A stretch of 64,000 nucleotides of DNA, from contig NZ_VKDF01000002.1 in assembly GCF_007096355.1 (NCBI RefSeq), positions 264,548-328,547 of the forward strand, in the 5' to 3' direction. This DNA is from Paracoccus sp. M683 (GTDB taxonomy: Bacteria; Pseudomonadota; Alphaproteobacteria; Rhodobacterales; Rhodobacteraceae). The notes beneath the pieces were generated by a model that was given only the letters and a program-made list of their open reading frames with translations, did not search any database and had not been told where the DNA came from. Below, piece after piece: positions 8,797 through 17,523 of the stretch. Each line of letters starts with the position of its first letter. Positions within the stretch are counted from its first letter, which is position 1. The translations under genes were made by a program, and so were the position numbers.

Positions 8797-10113
8797 TCAG
8801 CGGTAATAGCGCGCGATGCGCCGTTCGGCATTGGCAATGGCATCCTCGGGCGTGCGCTGGCCGGTGACGGCCTCGGCGAACATGTCGACCAGCACGTAAT
8901 CGGCCATGGTCCCTGCCGAAGCCGCCCCCAGTGGCCCGGCATAACCATTCGCGCGCAGCGATTCCGATGCCTTGGCATAGGGCGCGTGGATCGGGTTCGA
9001 GGTCCAGACCGGGTTCCCGGCAAAGCCCTTCAGCGCCTGGCAGCAATAGGCGCTGGCGCCCTCAAGCCAGGCATTCATGCGATCGGCCTGATACATGAAT
9101 TCCAGATAGGCCTTGGCGGCATTGGGGAATTTGCAATGGTTGAAGATCGAGATGGTCGAGGTCTGATGCAGTTCCACCGAGGTGCCGACCGGCCCGATGG
9201 GCAGGTTGGTGGTGCGGATATCGGCGGCAATCTCGGCCATCGCCGGGTCGTTGATCGCGGCGTAATACAGCGAAACGCCATTCGCCGTCAGTGACACCTG
9301 ACCCGCAAGGAAGGCGCGGTTGTTGTTGATGTCCAGCCAGCTTTCGGTGCCGGGGATGAAGGTCTTGTACAACTCGATTGCGTAATTGATCGCGGCCAGC
9401 GTTTCGGGGCTGTTGATCGCCACCTCGCCCGCCTCGTTCACGGTCATGCCGCCATGCGACCACAGCAGCCAATGGGCATAGTTGTTGCCATCGCCAACCG
9501 CCTTGCCATGCGGGAAACCGGCGGGCGTTCCAGCCGCCTGCATCGCCTTGCACAGTTCAAGAAAACCGGCCGTGTCGGTCGGAAATTCCTCGAACCCGGC
9601 GGCCTTCATATGGCTGTCGCGATAGCAGATGGCGTTGCCGATGGCGCAAAGCGGCACGGCGATGAACTTGCCGTCCTGCTCGGCATAGGCGCGCAGCCCG
9701 TCATACCAGCCACCATTCGCATCGCCCAGCTGCGTGCAAAGATCGGTCACATCGACCAGCTTGTCGGGATATTGGAACGGATCGTCGAACCAGCTCATCA
9801 CCATATCGGGGCCAGAGCCTACATTGGCGGCGACGGCGGCCTTCGGGCGCACATCCTCCCAGCTTTCCTGATCTATCTGGACCTGCACGCCGGTCGCCTC
9901 GGTAAAGGCGGCGGTGTTGGCGTTCCAGGCCTCTTCCTCGCCCTTGACGAAGGGCACCCAACGCAACAGGCGCAGGGTCGCGCCCTCTTCGGGCTGGAAG
10001 GTGGCGGCGGCGGCCTGCGCCAGCGCGCGTTTGGCGCCAAAGGGGCCGATCAAGGCCGTGCTGGCGGCCAGCGCGGCAGAGCCTTGCAGCAGTCTTCTGC
10101 GGTCAATGGTCAT
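8797..10113 (-). CDS. Sugar ABC transporter substrate-binding protein, Tat-exported
   Basis: A 438-residue periplasmic binding protein of the CUT1 class (SBP family 1). The N-terminus MTIDRRRLLQGSAALAAST carries a twin-arginine motif and a hydrophobic stretch ending AKRALAQA, so export by Tat in folded form is likely. The frame is open 57 bases farther up, but GGAGGAGAGAAAG directly before the ATG at 10113 and the Tat signal fix the start. The mature part has the usual GSGPDMVMSW and NYAHWLLWSHGG ligand-lobe segments. It lies between the ATPase gene and the permease genes. Confidence 0.9.
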   Translation of the reverse strand: MTIDRRRLLQGSAALAASTALIGPFGAKRALAQAAAATFQPEEGATLRLLRWVPFVKGEEEAWNANTAAFTEATGVQVQIDQESWEDVRPKAAVAANVGSGPDMVMSWFDDPFQYPDKLVDVTDLCTQLGDANGGWYDGLRAYAEQDGKFIAVPLCAIGNAICYRDSHMKAAGFEEFPTDTAGFLELCKAMQAAGTPAGFPHGKAVGDGNNYAHWLLWSHGGMTVNEAGEVAINSPETLAAINYAIELYKTFIPGTESWLDINNNRAFLAGQVSLTANGVSLYYAAINDPAMAEIAADIRTTNLPIGPVGTSVELHQTSTISIFNHCKFPNAAKAYLEFMYQADRMNAWLEGASAYCCQALKGFAGNPVWTSNPIHAPYAKASESLRANGYAGPLGAASAGTMADYVLVDMFAEAVTGQRTPEDAIANAERRIARYYR

Positions 10114-10166
10114 CTTTCTCTCCTCCCTGTTATGGTTCACCGGGCGCGTTTCAGCGACCGGGACAG

Positions 10167-11231
10167 TCAACCGGCAGCGGTCAGGCGGGTGCCGCTGGCC
10201 GCGTCGAACAGATGCACGGCACCGGGGTCGATGCTGATATTGATCACCTCGCCCGGCTTTGCGGCCACCCGTTCGCGGAAGACGCAGGTGACGGGCGCGC
10301 CGCCCATTTGCCCCGCGACATAGGTTTCCGATCCGGTCGGTTCCGTCACCTCGACCGTCAGCGGAATATCCCCGCCAAGTGCGATCCCCTCGGGCCGGAT
10401 GCCATAGACCAGCGGCCCGGCCGCCGCCCCATCCGGCAGACGCGAGGGCACCGGCAGCGCCTGCCCGTCACTGGCGGCAAAGCTTGCACCAGCCAGCGCG
10501 CCCTGGATCATGTTCATCGCCGGGCTGCCGATGAAGCCCGCAACGAACAGGTTGGCGGGGTTGTCGTAAAGGTCCAGCGGGGCGCCAATCTGTTCCACCC
10601 GGCCATCGTTCATGACGACGATCTTGTCGGCCATTGTCATCGCCTCGATCTGGTCATGGGTGACGTAAACGGTGGTGGTGGTCAGGCGGTTATGCAGGTT
10701 CTTGATCTCGGTCCGCATGCTGACGCGCAGCTTGGCGTCCAGGTTCGACAGCGGCTCGTCGAACAGAAACACCTGCGGATCGCGAACGATGGCGCGGCCC
10801 ATGGCGACGCGCTGACGCTGGCCGCCGGACAGCTGCCGGGGATAACGGTCCAGCAGGTTCGCAAGGCCCAGGATTTCGGCGGCAGGCTTTACCCGTTCGC
10901 TGATCTCGGCCTTGGACACGCCGTTCAGCTTCAGCGAGAAACCCATGTTCTCGGCCACGGTCAGATGCGGGTACAGCGCATAGTTCTGGAACACCATGGC
11001 GATGTCGCGTTCCTTGGGCGGCAGCTTGTTCACCACCTTGTCACCGATCAGGATGCGCCCCGAGGTGATGTTTTCCAGCCCCGCCAGCATCCGCAGCAGC
11101 GTGGACTTGCCGCAGCCCGAGGGGCCGACCAGAACGACGAATTCGCCCTCGTCGATGGCGACCGAGACGCCATGCAGCACCTCGACCTGACCAAAGGATT
11201 TGCGCACGTCGTCAATTGTGACCGAAGCCAT
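10167..11231 (-). CDS. ABC transporter ATPase (UgpC/MsmK/MalK type)
   Basis: Energy-coupling subunit of the sugar importer, 354 residues. Walker [10 protein letters not shown] is near residue 37, the signature is [16 protein letters not shown], Walker B is [13 protein letters not shown], and the switch histidine is in VYVTHDQ. A C-terminal TOBE/OB regulatory domain ends in DAASGTRL. The frame continues to 11276, but [14 protein letters not shown] at 11231 is the usual MalK-type N-terminus. It is the first gene of the minus-strand operon, divergent from the tctCBA-type operon across a 216-bp shared upstream region. Confidence 0.92.
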   Translation of the reverse strand: MASVTIDDVRKSFGQVEVLHGVSVAIDEGEFVVLVGPSGCGKSTLLRMLAGLENITSGRILIGDKVVNKLPPKERDIAMVFQNYALYPHLTVAENMGFSLKLNGVSKAEISERVKPAAEILGLANLLDRYPRQLSGGQRQRVAMGRAIVRDPQVFLFDEPLSNLDAKLRVSMRTEIKNLHNRLTTTTVYVTHDQIEAMTMADKIVVMNDGRVEQIGAPLDLYDNPANLFVAGFIGSPAMNMIQGALAGASFAASDGQALPVPSRLPDGAAAGPLVYGIRPEGIALGGDIPLTVEVTEPTGSETYVAGQMGGAPVTCVFRERVAAKPGEVINISIDPGAVHLFDAASGTRLTAAG

Positions 11232-11351
11232 GTGGATGACCCCTCCCCAGGTATCCATTGTTAGCGAGGCTGACAAAACCGGCGGCAGTTGGCAACAAAA
11301 TTCCTGATGACTGGCGCGATCATCCGCCGATCAGCGACGATCCGGTTTGAT

Positions 11352-11380
11352 TTGACAATGTATACATGGATCGCAATGCT
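11352..11380 (+). promoter_or_regulatory. Candidate promoter with an ATGTATACAT operator
   Basis: A TTGACA (11352-11357) is followed at once by a perfect 10-bp palindrome ATGTATACAT (11358-11367). At 17 bp spacing lies AATGCT, a weak -10. The palindrome falls in the spacer, where a bound repressor would block RNA polymerase. Its TGTATACA core is of the GntR/FCD type. Target: the tctC-B-A genes, and perhaps the divergent ABC operon. No GntR gene is present in the window. Confidence 0.5.
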
Positions 11381-11447
11381 GCACCCATTCCCGCCGCGCC
11401 TGCCGCTTGGCCGGGTGGGGCGGAACAACTCGGGGGGAGAAACCGAC

Positions 11448-12422
11448 ATGAACCGCAAGACATTCCTGACCGGACTGGCCGTATCTGCCATGCTGGCCGT
11501 GCCGGGGGTTGCCCTGGCCGAATATCCCGAACGCCCGATCGAGTTGATCGTGCCCTGGGGCGCGGGTGGCGGCACCGATGCCGTGGGGCGGATCTTTGCC
11601 CAGCTTTTGCAGGATGAACTGGGCACCCCGGTCAATGTGGTGAACCGCACTGGCGGCTCGGGCGTGGTGGGGCATTCGGCCATCGCCGGGGCCAATCCTG
11701 ACGGCTATACCATCGGCATCATGACGATCGAGATCGACATGATGCACTGGCAGGGACTGACCGAACTGACCTATGCCGATTTCGATATTCTGGCGATGGT
11801 GAATGCCGATCCGGGCGGCCTGATGGTGGCCTCGGACAGCGAATATCAGGACGCCGCCACGCTGCGCGACGCGATCAAGGCCGGGGGCGCGGGGTCGTTC
11901 AAGGGCTCGGGCACCGGGCAGGGCGGCATCTGGCATCTGGGTGCGCTTGGCTGGCTGATGTCCGAGGAAATCCCTGTCGAAAACCTGACCTGGGTGCCAA
12001 GCGAAGGCGCGGCGGCGGGCCTGACCGACATGGTCGCGGGCGGGGTGAACCTTGTGCCATCATCGCTGGCCGAGGGGCGCGCGCTGATCGAGGCAGGGCG
12101 GGTGAAGCCGCTGGCCAGCATGTCGAACGAACGGCAAGCCCTGTTCCCCGACGTTCCAACGCTGAAGGAAGCGACGGGGTCGGACTGGACGCTGTCGGTC
12201 TGGCGCACCATCGCCGCGCCCAAGGGCATGCCCGAGGATGCCCGCGCCAAGCTGAACGCGGCCATCGAGGCCGCCTATAACAGCGAGACCTATCAGAATT
12301 TCATGAACGAGCGCGGCTTTGGCTTGCGTTGGGCCGGCCCCGAGGAAGCCACGCAGATCGTGGCCGAGGACGACGCCAATCTTGGCGCGGTCATGAAAGA
12401 GGCCGGTCTGGCCAAGGAATGA
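11448..12422 (+). CDS. tctC: Tripartite tricarboxylate transporter substrate-binding protein (TctC family)
   Basis: A 324-residue periplasmic binding protein of the Bug/TctC family. Its Sec signal peptide MNRKTFLTGLAVSAMLAV ends at VALA-EYPERP. The mature start YPERPIELIVPWGAGGGTD is the family hallmark, forming the carboxylate-binding loop. GGGGGGAGA precedes the ATG at 11448, about 50 codons after the first in-frame start. Being first in the tctC-tctB-tctA order, it delivers a carboxylate to the TctAB membrane complex. The ligand is unknown; the neighbouring sugar-acid operon hints at a sugar acid or related carboxylate. Confidence 0.92.
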   Translation: MNRKTFLTGLAVSAMLAVPGVALAEYPERPIELIVPWGAGGGTDAVGRIFAQLLQDELGTPVNVVNRTGGSGVVGHSAIAGANPDGYTIGIMTIEIDMMHWQGLTELTYADFDILAMVNADPGGLMVASDSEYQDAATLRDAIKAGGAGSFKGSGTGQGGIWHLGALGWLMSEEIPVENLTWVPSEGAAAGLTDMVAGGVNLVPSSLAEGRALIEAGRVKPLASMSNERQALFPDVPTLKEATGSDWTLSVWRTIAAPKGMPEDARAKLNAAIEAAYNSETYQNFMNERGFGLRWAGPEEATQIVAEDDANLGAVMKEAGLAKE

Positions 12423-12428
12423 CCCATC

Positions 12429-12456
12429 GCCGGGGCGGGGATGACCCTGCCCCGGC
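12429..12456 (+). other. Intercistronic hairpin between tctC and tctB
   Basis: A perfect 8-bp stem GCCGGGGC/GCCCCGGC (extendable by internal GGG/CCC pairs) lies just after the tctC stop. There is no T-run, so it is unlikely to be a full terminator. Such hairpins after binding-protein genes often protect the upstream mRNA so that binding protein is made in excess over permease. Confidence 0.5.
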
Positions 12457-12477
12457 GGTCTTTGGCAGGGGGCTGGC

Positions 12478-12942
12478 ATGAAGCTGGGCGATACATCCTT
12501 GGGGATATTGGTGCTGATCGGCGGGCTGGCCCTGTTCTGGGCCGGCCTTGGCTTTTCGCCGATCCCCGGACAGGTTTACGGCGCGCAGACCATGCCCAAG
12601 GCGGTGGGCGTGCTGTCCATCGGTCTGGGGCTGGCGCTGATCCTCAGCGGTCGGGCGGCGGGGCTGGCCGTCACAATTTCAGACTGGGCGCGCGATCCGG
12701 GGGCATGGGCGCGGCTGCTGTCGGCCATCGCGCTGATCGTCGCCTATATCCTGCTGGCCGGAACGCTGGGCTTTGCGCTGACGGCATTTGGCCTGCTGGT
12801 GGCGCTGATGCTGCTGACCGGCACCCGCGTGCTGACCGCTGTGATCGTCGCCATCGGCACGGTGACCCTTGTGCAATATTCCTTTGGCCAGTTGCTGCGC
12901 GTGCCCTTGCCGCGCGGCGATCTGCTGGCCTTGCCGTTCTAG
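12478..12942 (+). CDS. tctB: Tripartite tricarboxylate transporter small subunit (TctB family)
   Basis: A 154-residue membrane protein with four predicted helices (residues about 10-27, 40-60, 78-100, 115-140), the standard topology for TctB, the small subunit that pairs with TctA. It is poorly conserved in sequence, so the call relies on size, topology and its place between tctC and tctA. The ATG at 12478 follows GCAGGGGG at good spacing. It ends nine bases before tctA. Confidence 0.88.
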   Translation: MKLGDTSLGILVLIGGLALFWAGLGFSPIPGQVYGAQTMPKAVGVLSIGLGLALILSGRAAGLAVTISDWARDPGAWARLLSAIALIVAYILLAGTLGFALTAFGLLVALMLLTGTRVLTAVIVAIGTVTLVQYSFGQLLRVPLPRGDLLALPF

Positions 12943-12951
12943 GGGGCCGCG

Positions 12952-14439
12952 ATGAACGTGCTTGGTCAGGCCTTAGCGCTGGTTGCTGATCCCTATGTGC
13001 TGCTGGTCATGCTGGCCTCGGGGATTTTCGGGCTGTTCGTCGGCTCGATCCCCGGATTGACGGCGACGATGGCGACGGCGCTTCTGGTGCCGATCACCTT
13101 CTTCATGGACCCGGTCCCCGCCATTGCGGCCATCGTCACCGCCGCCGCCATGTCGATTTTTGCCGGCGACATCCCCGGCGCGCTGCTGCGCATCCCCGGC
13201 ACGCCCGCCAGCGCCGCCTATGTCGAGGATGCCTATCGCATGACCCGCGACGGACGATCCCGCGATGCGCTTGGCGCGGTGCTGGTCTTTTCCGCGATCG
13301 GAGGCATCTTTGGCACGCTTATCCTGATCCTCGCCTCGCCCGCGCTGGCGGAAATCGCGCTGAAGTTTTCCTCGTTCGAGTATTTCTGGCTGGTGGTGCT
13401 GGGCCTGTCCTGCGCCATCTTCGTCTCGCCCGGCTCGCCGCTGAGGGCTATGGTGTCGCTGGTGATCGGGCTGTTCGCGGCCACCATCGGCATGGACAAC
13501 CCGGCCGCCCAAGCGCGGTTCACCTTTGGCAATCTCGACCTTCTGGCGGGCGTCTCTTTCATCCCGGCGATGATCGGCCTTTTCGCGGCCGCCGAGGTGT
13601 TCCGCGCCATGGTTCATGGCCGCAAGGGCGCGACGGCCCCGTTGCAGCCTGACACCAAGGGCCTGTTCAGCAGCCAGATTGCCAATATGCGCCGCTATCC
13701 CGTGCAGGCCCTGCGCGGCAGCGGGCTGGGCACGCTGATCGGCGCGTTGCCGGGGGCGGGGGCGGATATCGCGGCCTGGATTTCCTATGCGGTGTCGAAG
13801 CGCTTTTCCCGCACGCCCGAGAGGTTCGGCCACGGCCATGTCGAGGGGCTGGTCGAGGCCGGCGCTTCCAACAATGCCGCCGTCAGCGGTGCGTGGATCC
13901 CGGCGCTGGTCTTTGGCATTCCCGGCGATTCCATCACCGCCATCGTCATTGGCGTCCTGTATGTGAAGGGCATGAACCCCGGCCCGACGATCTTTCTGCA
14001 CGAGCCGCAGCTGATCTATGCGCTGTTCATCGTCTTTCTGCTGGCCAATCTGCTGATGCTGCCGCTTGGCTGGCTGGCGATCCGTCTGGCCTCGCGCGTG
14101 CTGAAGGTGCCGCAGAAGGTGCTGATGCCGATCATCCTGCTGTTCTGCATCGTCGGCGCCTTCTCGATCACCAATTCGGCCTATGGCGTGGTGTTGATGC
14201 TGGTCTTTGGCGTCCTGGGCTTTCTGATGGAGGAAAACGACATCCCCATCGCCCCCGCGATCCTTGGGCTGGTCCTTGGCCCGATGCTGGAGAAGAACTT
14301 CATCACCTCGATGATCAAGGCCGATGGCAACTGGCTGGCCTTCTTCGAGCGCCCCATCGCCGCCGGTATCGGCGCGCTGGCGATTTTGGTCTGGCTGGTG
14401 CCGCTGGTGCGGCTGATCCTGCGCCGGCGGGCGGCCTAG
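12952..14439 (+). CDS. tctA: Tripartite tricarboxylate transporter permease (TctA family)
   Basis: The large permease, 495 residues with about eleven membrane helices. TctA signatures are visible: GLFVGSIPGLTATMATALL near residue 23, GDIPGALLRIPGTPASAA near residue 72, and a second GxxPGAGADIAAW near residue 265 followed by VFGIPGDS near residue 321, the two pseudo-symmetric ligand regions. It completes the three-gene secondary transporter driven by an ion gradient. Its stop overlaps by a few bases the stop of the convergent isomerase gene at 14436. Confidence 0.94.
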   Translation: MNVLGQALALVADPYVLLVMLASGIFGLFVGSIPGLTATMATALLVPITFFMDPVPAIAAIVTAAAMSIFAGDIPGALLRIPGTPASAAYVEDAYRMTRDGRSRDALGAVLVFSAIGGIFGTLILILASPALAEIALKFSSFEYFWLVVLGLSCAIFVSPGSPLRAMVSLVIGLFAATIGMDNPAAQARFTFGNLDLLAGVSFIPAMIGLFAAAEVFRAMVHGRKGATAPLQPDTKGLFSSQIANMRRYPVQALRGSGLGTLIGALPGAGADIAAWISYAVSKRFSRTPERFGHGHVEGLVEAGASNNAAVSGAWIPALVFGIPGDSITAIVIGVLYVKGMNPGPTIFLHEPQLIYALFIVFLLANLLMLPLGWLAIRLASRVLKVPQKVLMPIILLFCIVGAFSITNSAYGVVLMLVFGVLGFLMEENDIPIAPAILGLVLGPMLEKNFITSMIKADGNWLAFFERPIAAGIGALAILVWLVPLVRLILRRRAA

Positions 14440-15194
14440 ACCAGCGCGGTCATCCAGCCAAGCGTCGGCTCGACCGGGCCGCCGGGGCGGTATTCGGCGC
14501 CCAGGGGCCGGGTCCAGCCCATCGCGTCGATGGCGGCGAAGATGTGGCGGTAGTCGACCTCGCCCCGGTCGGGCGCGCCACGGCCGGGGACGGCGGCGAA
14601 CTGGATATGGCCGATGATCGGCGCCAGCGCCTGCAAGCGGCGGGTCAGATCGCCCCCCATGATCTGCATGTGATAGCAGTCGAACATCAGCCGCAGATTG
14701 GGCCGGGCAAGTGCCGCGATGATCTCGGCCGCATGTTCGGCGCGGTTCAGGAAATAGCCGGGCGCGTCGAAGATGTTCAGCGGCTCGATCAGGATCACCG
14801 CACCCTGCGTCGCCGCCTTGTCGCAGGCATGGCCCAGATTGGCGCGAAAGGCAGCCTCGGCCTGCGGGCCCAAGGCGATGCCGGCCATCACATGCACTGC
14901 GCCACAACCGATCCGGGCGGCATAATCCAGCGCGCGGTCAATCTCGGCCCGCGCCTCGGCCTCGCGGCCGGGCAGGGCGGCCAGACCGTTCTCGCCCGGC
15001 TGGCCGCGCAGCGTGTTCAGCCCCAGCATCGGCAGGCCGGTCGCCGCCAGCGCGGCCTTTACCGCCGTCGGATCGGTGTCATAGGGCCAGTGGCATTCAA
15101 CGGCATCGAAACCCGCCGCCGCCGCAGCGTGGATGGCCTGCGGCAAAGGCAGGTCATTCCACAGAAAACCCAGATTGGCGGAAAAACGGGGCAT
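14436..15194 (-). CDS. Hydroxypyruvate isomerase-family TIM-barrel protein (OtnI-like)
   Basis: A 252-residue xylose-isomerase-like TIM barrel. The N-terminus MPRFSANLGFLWNDLPLPQA and the segments FDAVECHWPYD, IEPLNIFDAPGYFLN and RLMFDCYHMQ, with metal-binding Glu, Asp and His residues, match the Hyi/OtnI group. OtnI is 2-oxo-tetronate isomerase, which works with OtnC, a class II aldolase-like decarboxylase, and indeed that gene lies directly upstream with overlapping stop and start. The kinase OtnK is not present here, so the exact substrate remains open; true hydroxypyruvate isomerase is the alternative. Confidence 0.82.
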   Translation of the reverse strand: MPRFSANLGFLWNDLPLPQAIHAAAAAGFDAVECHWPYDTDPTAVKAALAATGLPMLGLNTLRGQPGENGLAALPGREAEARAEIDRALDYAARIGCGAVHVMAGIALGPQAEAAFRANLGHACDKAATQGAVILIEPLNIFDAPGYFLNRAEHAAEIIAALARPNLRLMFDCYHMQIMGGDLTRRLQALAPIIGHIQFAAVPGRGAPDRGEVDYRHIFAAIDAMGWTRPLGAEYRPGGPVEPTLGWMTALV

Positions 15195-15844
15195 CAGTCA
15201 TCCCACGCAATCTTGTGGGCATGGACAAGGTCAGCCACCTGATCTTGTGTCAGCACCCGTGCCGGCATCCCGCGCAGCATCAGGGCCAGCCGGGCCGTGG
15301 CCTCTAGTTCCTCGATGGCGTTGCAGGCGGCTTCGGGGGTCTTGCCGGCGACCACCGGGCCATGATTGGCCAGCATCACCGCCGCGCGGCGGCCGTCCAG
15401 TCCGCGCACGGCATCGCCCATGGCAGCATCGCCGGGGCGGAAATAGGGCAGCAGCTTGACCCGCCCCAAAAGCATGATCGCATAGGGTGTCAGTGGCGGC
15501 AGAAAGTCATCTGTATCCGCATCGGGCAGCATCGACAGCGCGACCGAGTGGCAGCTGTGCAGATGCACCACCGCACCCGTGCCGTCGCGCGTGTCGTAAA
15601 ACGCCCGGTGCAGCGGCATTTCCTTGGTCGGTGCGTCACCGCCGACATGGTGCCCGGCTGCGTCGAACCGGGCCAGCCGCGCCGGGTCCAGCCGGCCAAA
15701 GCTGGACCCCGTGGGCGAGACCAGCAACCCGCCATCATCGGTGCGCGCCGAGATATTCCCGGTCGATCCATGCGTCAGGCCGCGCGCGTAAAGCGACGCG
15801 GCCAGATCGCACAGGGTTTCGCGCAGGCGGGTCTCGGGCGTCAT
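15194..15844 (-). CDS. Class II aldolase/adducin-family protein (OtnC-like)
   Basis: A 216-residue zinc aldolase-fold protein. The early motif GLTHGSTGNISAR, the catalytic glutamate in PTKEMPLH, the zinc pair HLHSCHS near residue 95 and the ANHGPVVAG third-ligand region are all present. Related proteins are OtnC (3-oxo-tetronate 4-phosphate decarboxylase) and fuculose- or ribulose-phosphate aldolases. The start at 15844 overlaps the FAH gene stop as ATGA. Its frame is open far upstream, but that part is only the mirror of the FAH gene. It is third in the operon SDR, FAH, aldolase, isomerase. Confidence 0.85.
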   Translation of the reverse strand: MTPETRLRETLCDLAASLYARGLTHGSTGNISARTDDGGLLVSPTGSSFGRLDPARLARFDAAGHHVGGDAPTKEMPLHRAFYDTRDGTGAVVHLHSCHSVALSMLPDADTDDFLPPLTPYAIMLLGRVKLLPYFRPGDAAMGDAVRGLDGRRAAVMLANHGPVVAGKTPEAACNAIEELEATARLALMLRGMPARVLTQDQVADLVHAHKIAWDD

Positions 15845-16695
15845 CCGCCGATGGTGCGTTGCGTCTGCTCGCCCAGCCCGTCGATCCCCAGGCGCATGGT
15901 CTGACCGGGTTTCAGGAAAACCGGCGGCTTCTGGCCCAGGCCCACGCCCGGCGGGGTGCCCGTGGTGATCACATCGCCCGGCATCAGCCGCATGAAGCGC
16001 GAGCAATAGGCGACCAGCGCCGCCACGCCGAACACCATCGTCCGGGTGGTGCCGTTCTGATAGCGCCTGCCGTCGACTTCCAGCCACATGTTCAGATCCT
16101 GCGGATCGGGGATCTCGTCACGGGTGACCATCCAGGGACCGATCGGGCCGAAGGTGTCGAACCCTTTGCCCTTGTCCCAGGTCGCGCCACGCTCGATCTG
16201 CCATTCGCGTTCGCTTACATCGTTGATGGTGCAATAGCCGGCCACATGATCCAGCGCGTCGGATTCCTCGATATTGGTGCCGCCCTTGCCGATGATCACG
16301 CCAAGTTCGACCTCCCAATCGGTCTTGGTCGAGCCCTTGGGGATGACGATGTCATCGTCCGGCCCGCAGATGCAGGTGATCCATTTGTTGAAGACGACCG
16401 GCTCATCTGGCACAGCAAGGCCGCTTTCGGCGGCGTGATCGGCATAGTTCAGGCCGATGGCGATGAATTTGCCCACCTGGCCGACGCAGGCGCCAAGGCG
16501 CAGCCCGTTCTGCGGCTTGCCGTCCACCACGGGCAGCGATCCGACGTCGATGGCCGCCAGTTTCGCCAGCCCTTCGGGCGTCAACACCGCGCCGGCGATG
16601 TCATCCACATGGCCCGACAGGTCGCGGACCTGGCCCTGATCGTCCAGCAGGCCCGGCTTTTCGGCGCCAACAGGGCCGTAACGCAGCAATTTCAT
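15841..16695 (-). CDS. Fumarylacetoacetate hydrolase-family protein (diketo-deoxy-sugar acid hydrolase-like)
   Basis: A 284-residue FAH-fold enzyme. The metal-binding acidic residues appear in the segments WEVELGVIIGKGG and in the preceding FNKWITCICGPDDD; GVAALVAYCSRFMRLMPGDVITTGTP is the usual C-terminal signature. Close relatives in sugar-acid routes hydrolyse 2,4-diketo-3-deoxy-L-fuconate or -rhamnonate to pyruvate plus lactate; some are annotated as ureidoglycolate lyase. The upstream SDR, related to 2-keto-3-deoxy-L-fuconate dehydrogenase, supports the sugar-acid reading. It overlaps the downstream aldolase start. Confidence 0.85.
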   Translation of the reverse strand: MKLLRYGPVGAEKPGLLDDQGQVRDLSGHVDDIAGAVLTPEGLAKLAAIDVGSLPVVDGKPQNGLRLGACVGQVGKFIAIGLNYADHAAESGLAVPDEPVVFNKWITCICGPDDDIVIPKGSTKTDWEVELGVIIGKGGTNIEESDALDHVAGYCTINDVSEREWQIERGATWDKGKGFDTFGPIGPWMVTRDEIPDPQDLNMWLEVDGRRYQNGTTRTMVFGVAALVAYCSRFMRLMPGDVITTGTPPGVGLGQKPPVFLKPGQTMRLGIDGLGEQTQRTIGG

Positions 16696-16716
16696 CGCAA
16701 TTCCTCCTCAATCGCG

Positions 16717-17460
16717 TCAGATCGTGACGCCGCCATCGACCAGAACGGCCTGGCCGGTCACAAAGCGGCTTTCATCCGATAGCAGATAGATGACAACAGG
16801 CGTCATATCGTCCACGGTGGCAAGTCGTCCCATGGGCTGACGCGCTATAAAGTCTTTCTCGGCCTGGACGGGGTCGGCGGCGCTGGCGATGCGGCCGCGC
16901 AGGCTGGGCGTGTCGACCGTGCCGGGGCACAGCGCATTGGCGCGCAGGCCCGATGTCACGTAATCCGCCGCGATGGATTTCGTCAGCCCGATCACGGCGG
17001 CCTTGGACGTGCCATAGGCGCAGCGGTTCGGGAACCCCTTCACCGAGGATGCCATCGAGGCCATGTTCAGGATCGAGGCGCTGCCGGTTTCCGCCGCCCG
17101 CGCCAGCAGCCCCGGCATGAAGGCACGTGTGACATGGAACATCGCGTCGATATTCAGGACGAAGCTAAGATCCCAATCCTCGATCGTGCAGGTCTCCAGC
17201 GTGCCGTTCACGACGATGCCGGCGCAGTTGAACAGCCCGTCCAGCGGCGGAATCTGCGCGGCCAGCGCCGTGATGGCCTGCCGGTCGGTCACGTCCAGCG
17301 CGGCAATCTGGATGCCATGGTCCTGCAACCCGTCCAGCAGCCCGGCATCGCGGTCGGTCGCCCAGACCGTCGCGCCCTCGGCCGCGCAGGCGATGGCCGA
17401 GGCACGCCCCATGCCCTGACCCGCCGCCGTGATCAGGATCGTCTTTCCCTTCAGTCGCAT
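16717..17460 (-). CDS. SDR-family dehydrogenase (2-keto-3-deoxy-L-fuconate dehydrogenase-like)
   Basis: A 247-residue short-chain dehydrogenase. The NAD-binding motif is TAAGQGMG near residue 9, the structural motif is NCAG, and the catalytic Ser-Tyr-Lys includes CAYGTSKAAVIGL near residue 147. SVKGFPNRC and LCPGTVDTPSLRGRI are shared with the BDH2/DHRS6 and bacterial 2-keto-3-deoxy-L-fuconate dehydrogenase branch. The start is the ATG at 17460, preceded by GAGGAGGGG; the frame itself opens a little earlier at 17502. First gene of its operon, directly behind the TTGGTATACCAA operator. Confidence 0.87.
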   Translation of the reverse strand: MRLKGKTILITAAGQGMGRASAIACAAEGATVWATDRDAGLLDGLQDHGIQIAALDVTDRQAITALAAQIPPLDGLFNCAGIVVNGTLETCTIEDWDLSFVLNIDAMFHVTRAFMPGLLARAAETGSASILNMASMASSVKGFPNRCAYGTSKAAVIGLTKSIAADYVTSGLRANALCPGTVDTPSLRGRIASAADPVQAEKDFIARQPMGRLATVDDMTPVVIYLLSDESRFVTGQAVLVDGGVTI

Positions 17461-17490
17461 GTTGCCGCCCCTCCTCAGCTGGTTGGGTTT

Positions 17491-17502
17491 TTGGTATACC
17501 AA
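17491..17502 (-). promoter_or_regulatory. TTGGTATACCAA operator (GntR, UxuR/ExuR type)
   Basis: A perfect 12-bp palindrome TTGGTATACCAA lies 31 bp before the SDR start, in the 63-bp gap after the kinase gene. The sequence equals the core of the E. coli UxuR/ExuR hexuronate operators, so a GntR-family regulator of sugar-acid use probably controls the SDR-FAH-aldolase-isomerase operon. No such regulator gene is in the window. Confidence 0.65.
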
Positions 17503-17523
17503 GATGGTGATTTGTGCCAGAGC

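Noticed and set aside
7756..9294. A 512-codon plus-strand frame opposite the sugar permease genes
   Set aside because: Shadow of the ABC transporter genes; composition rich in Gln/Gly/His/Asp without membrane segments.
12973..14907. A 644-codon minus-strand frame opposite tctA
   Set aside because: Low-complexity Arg/Asp/Gly/Gln protein with no domain; tctA on the other strand is unmistakable.
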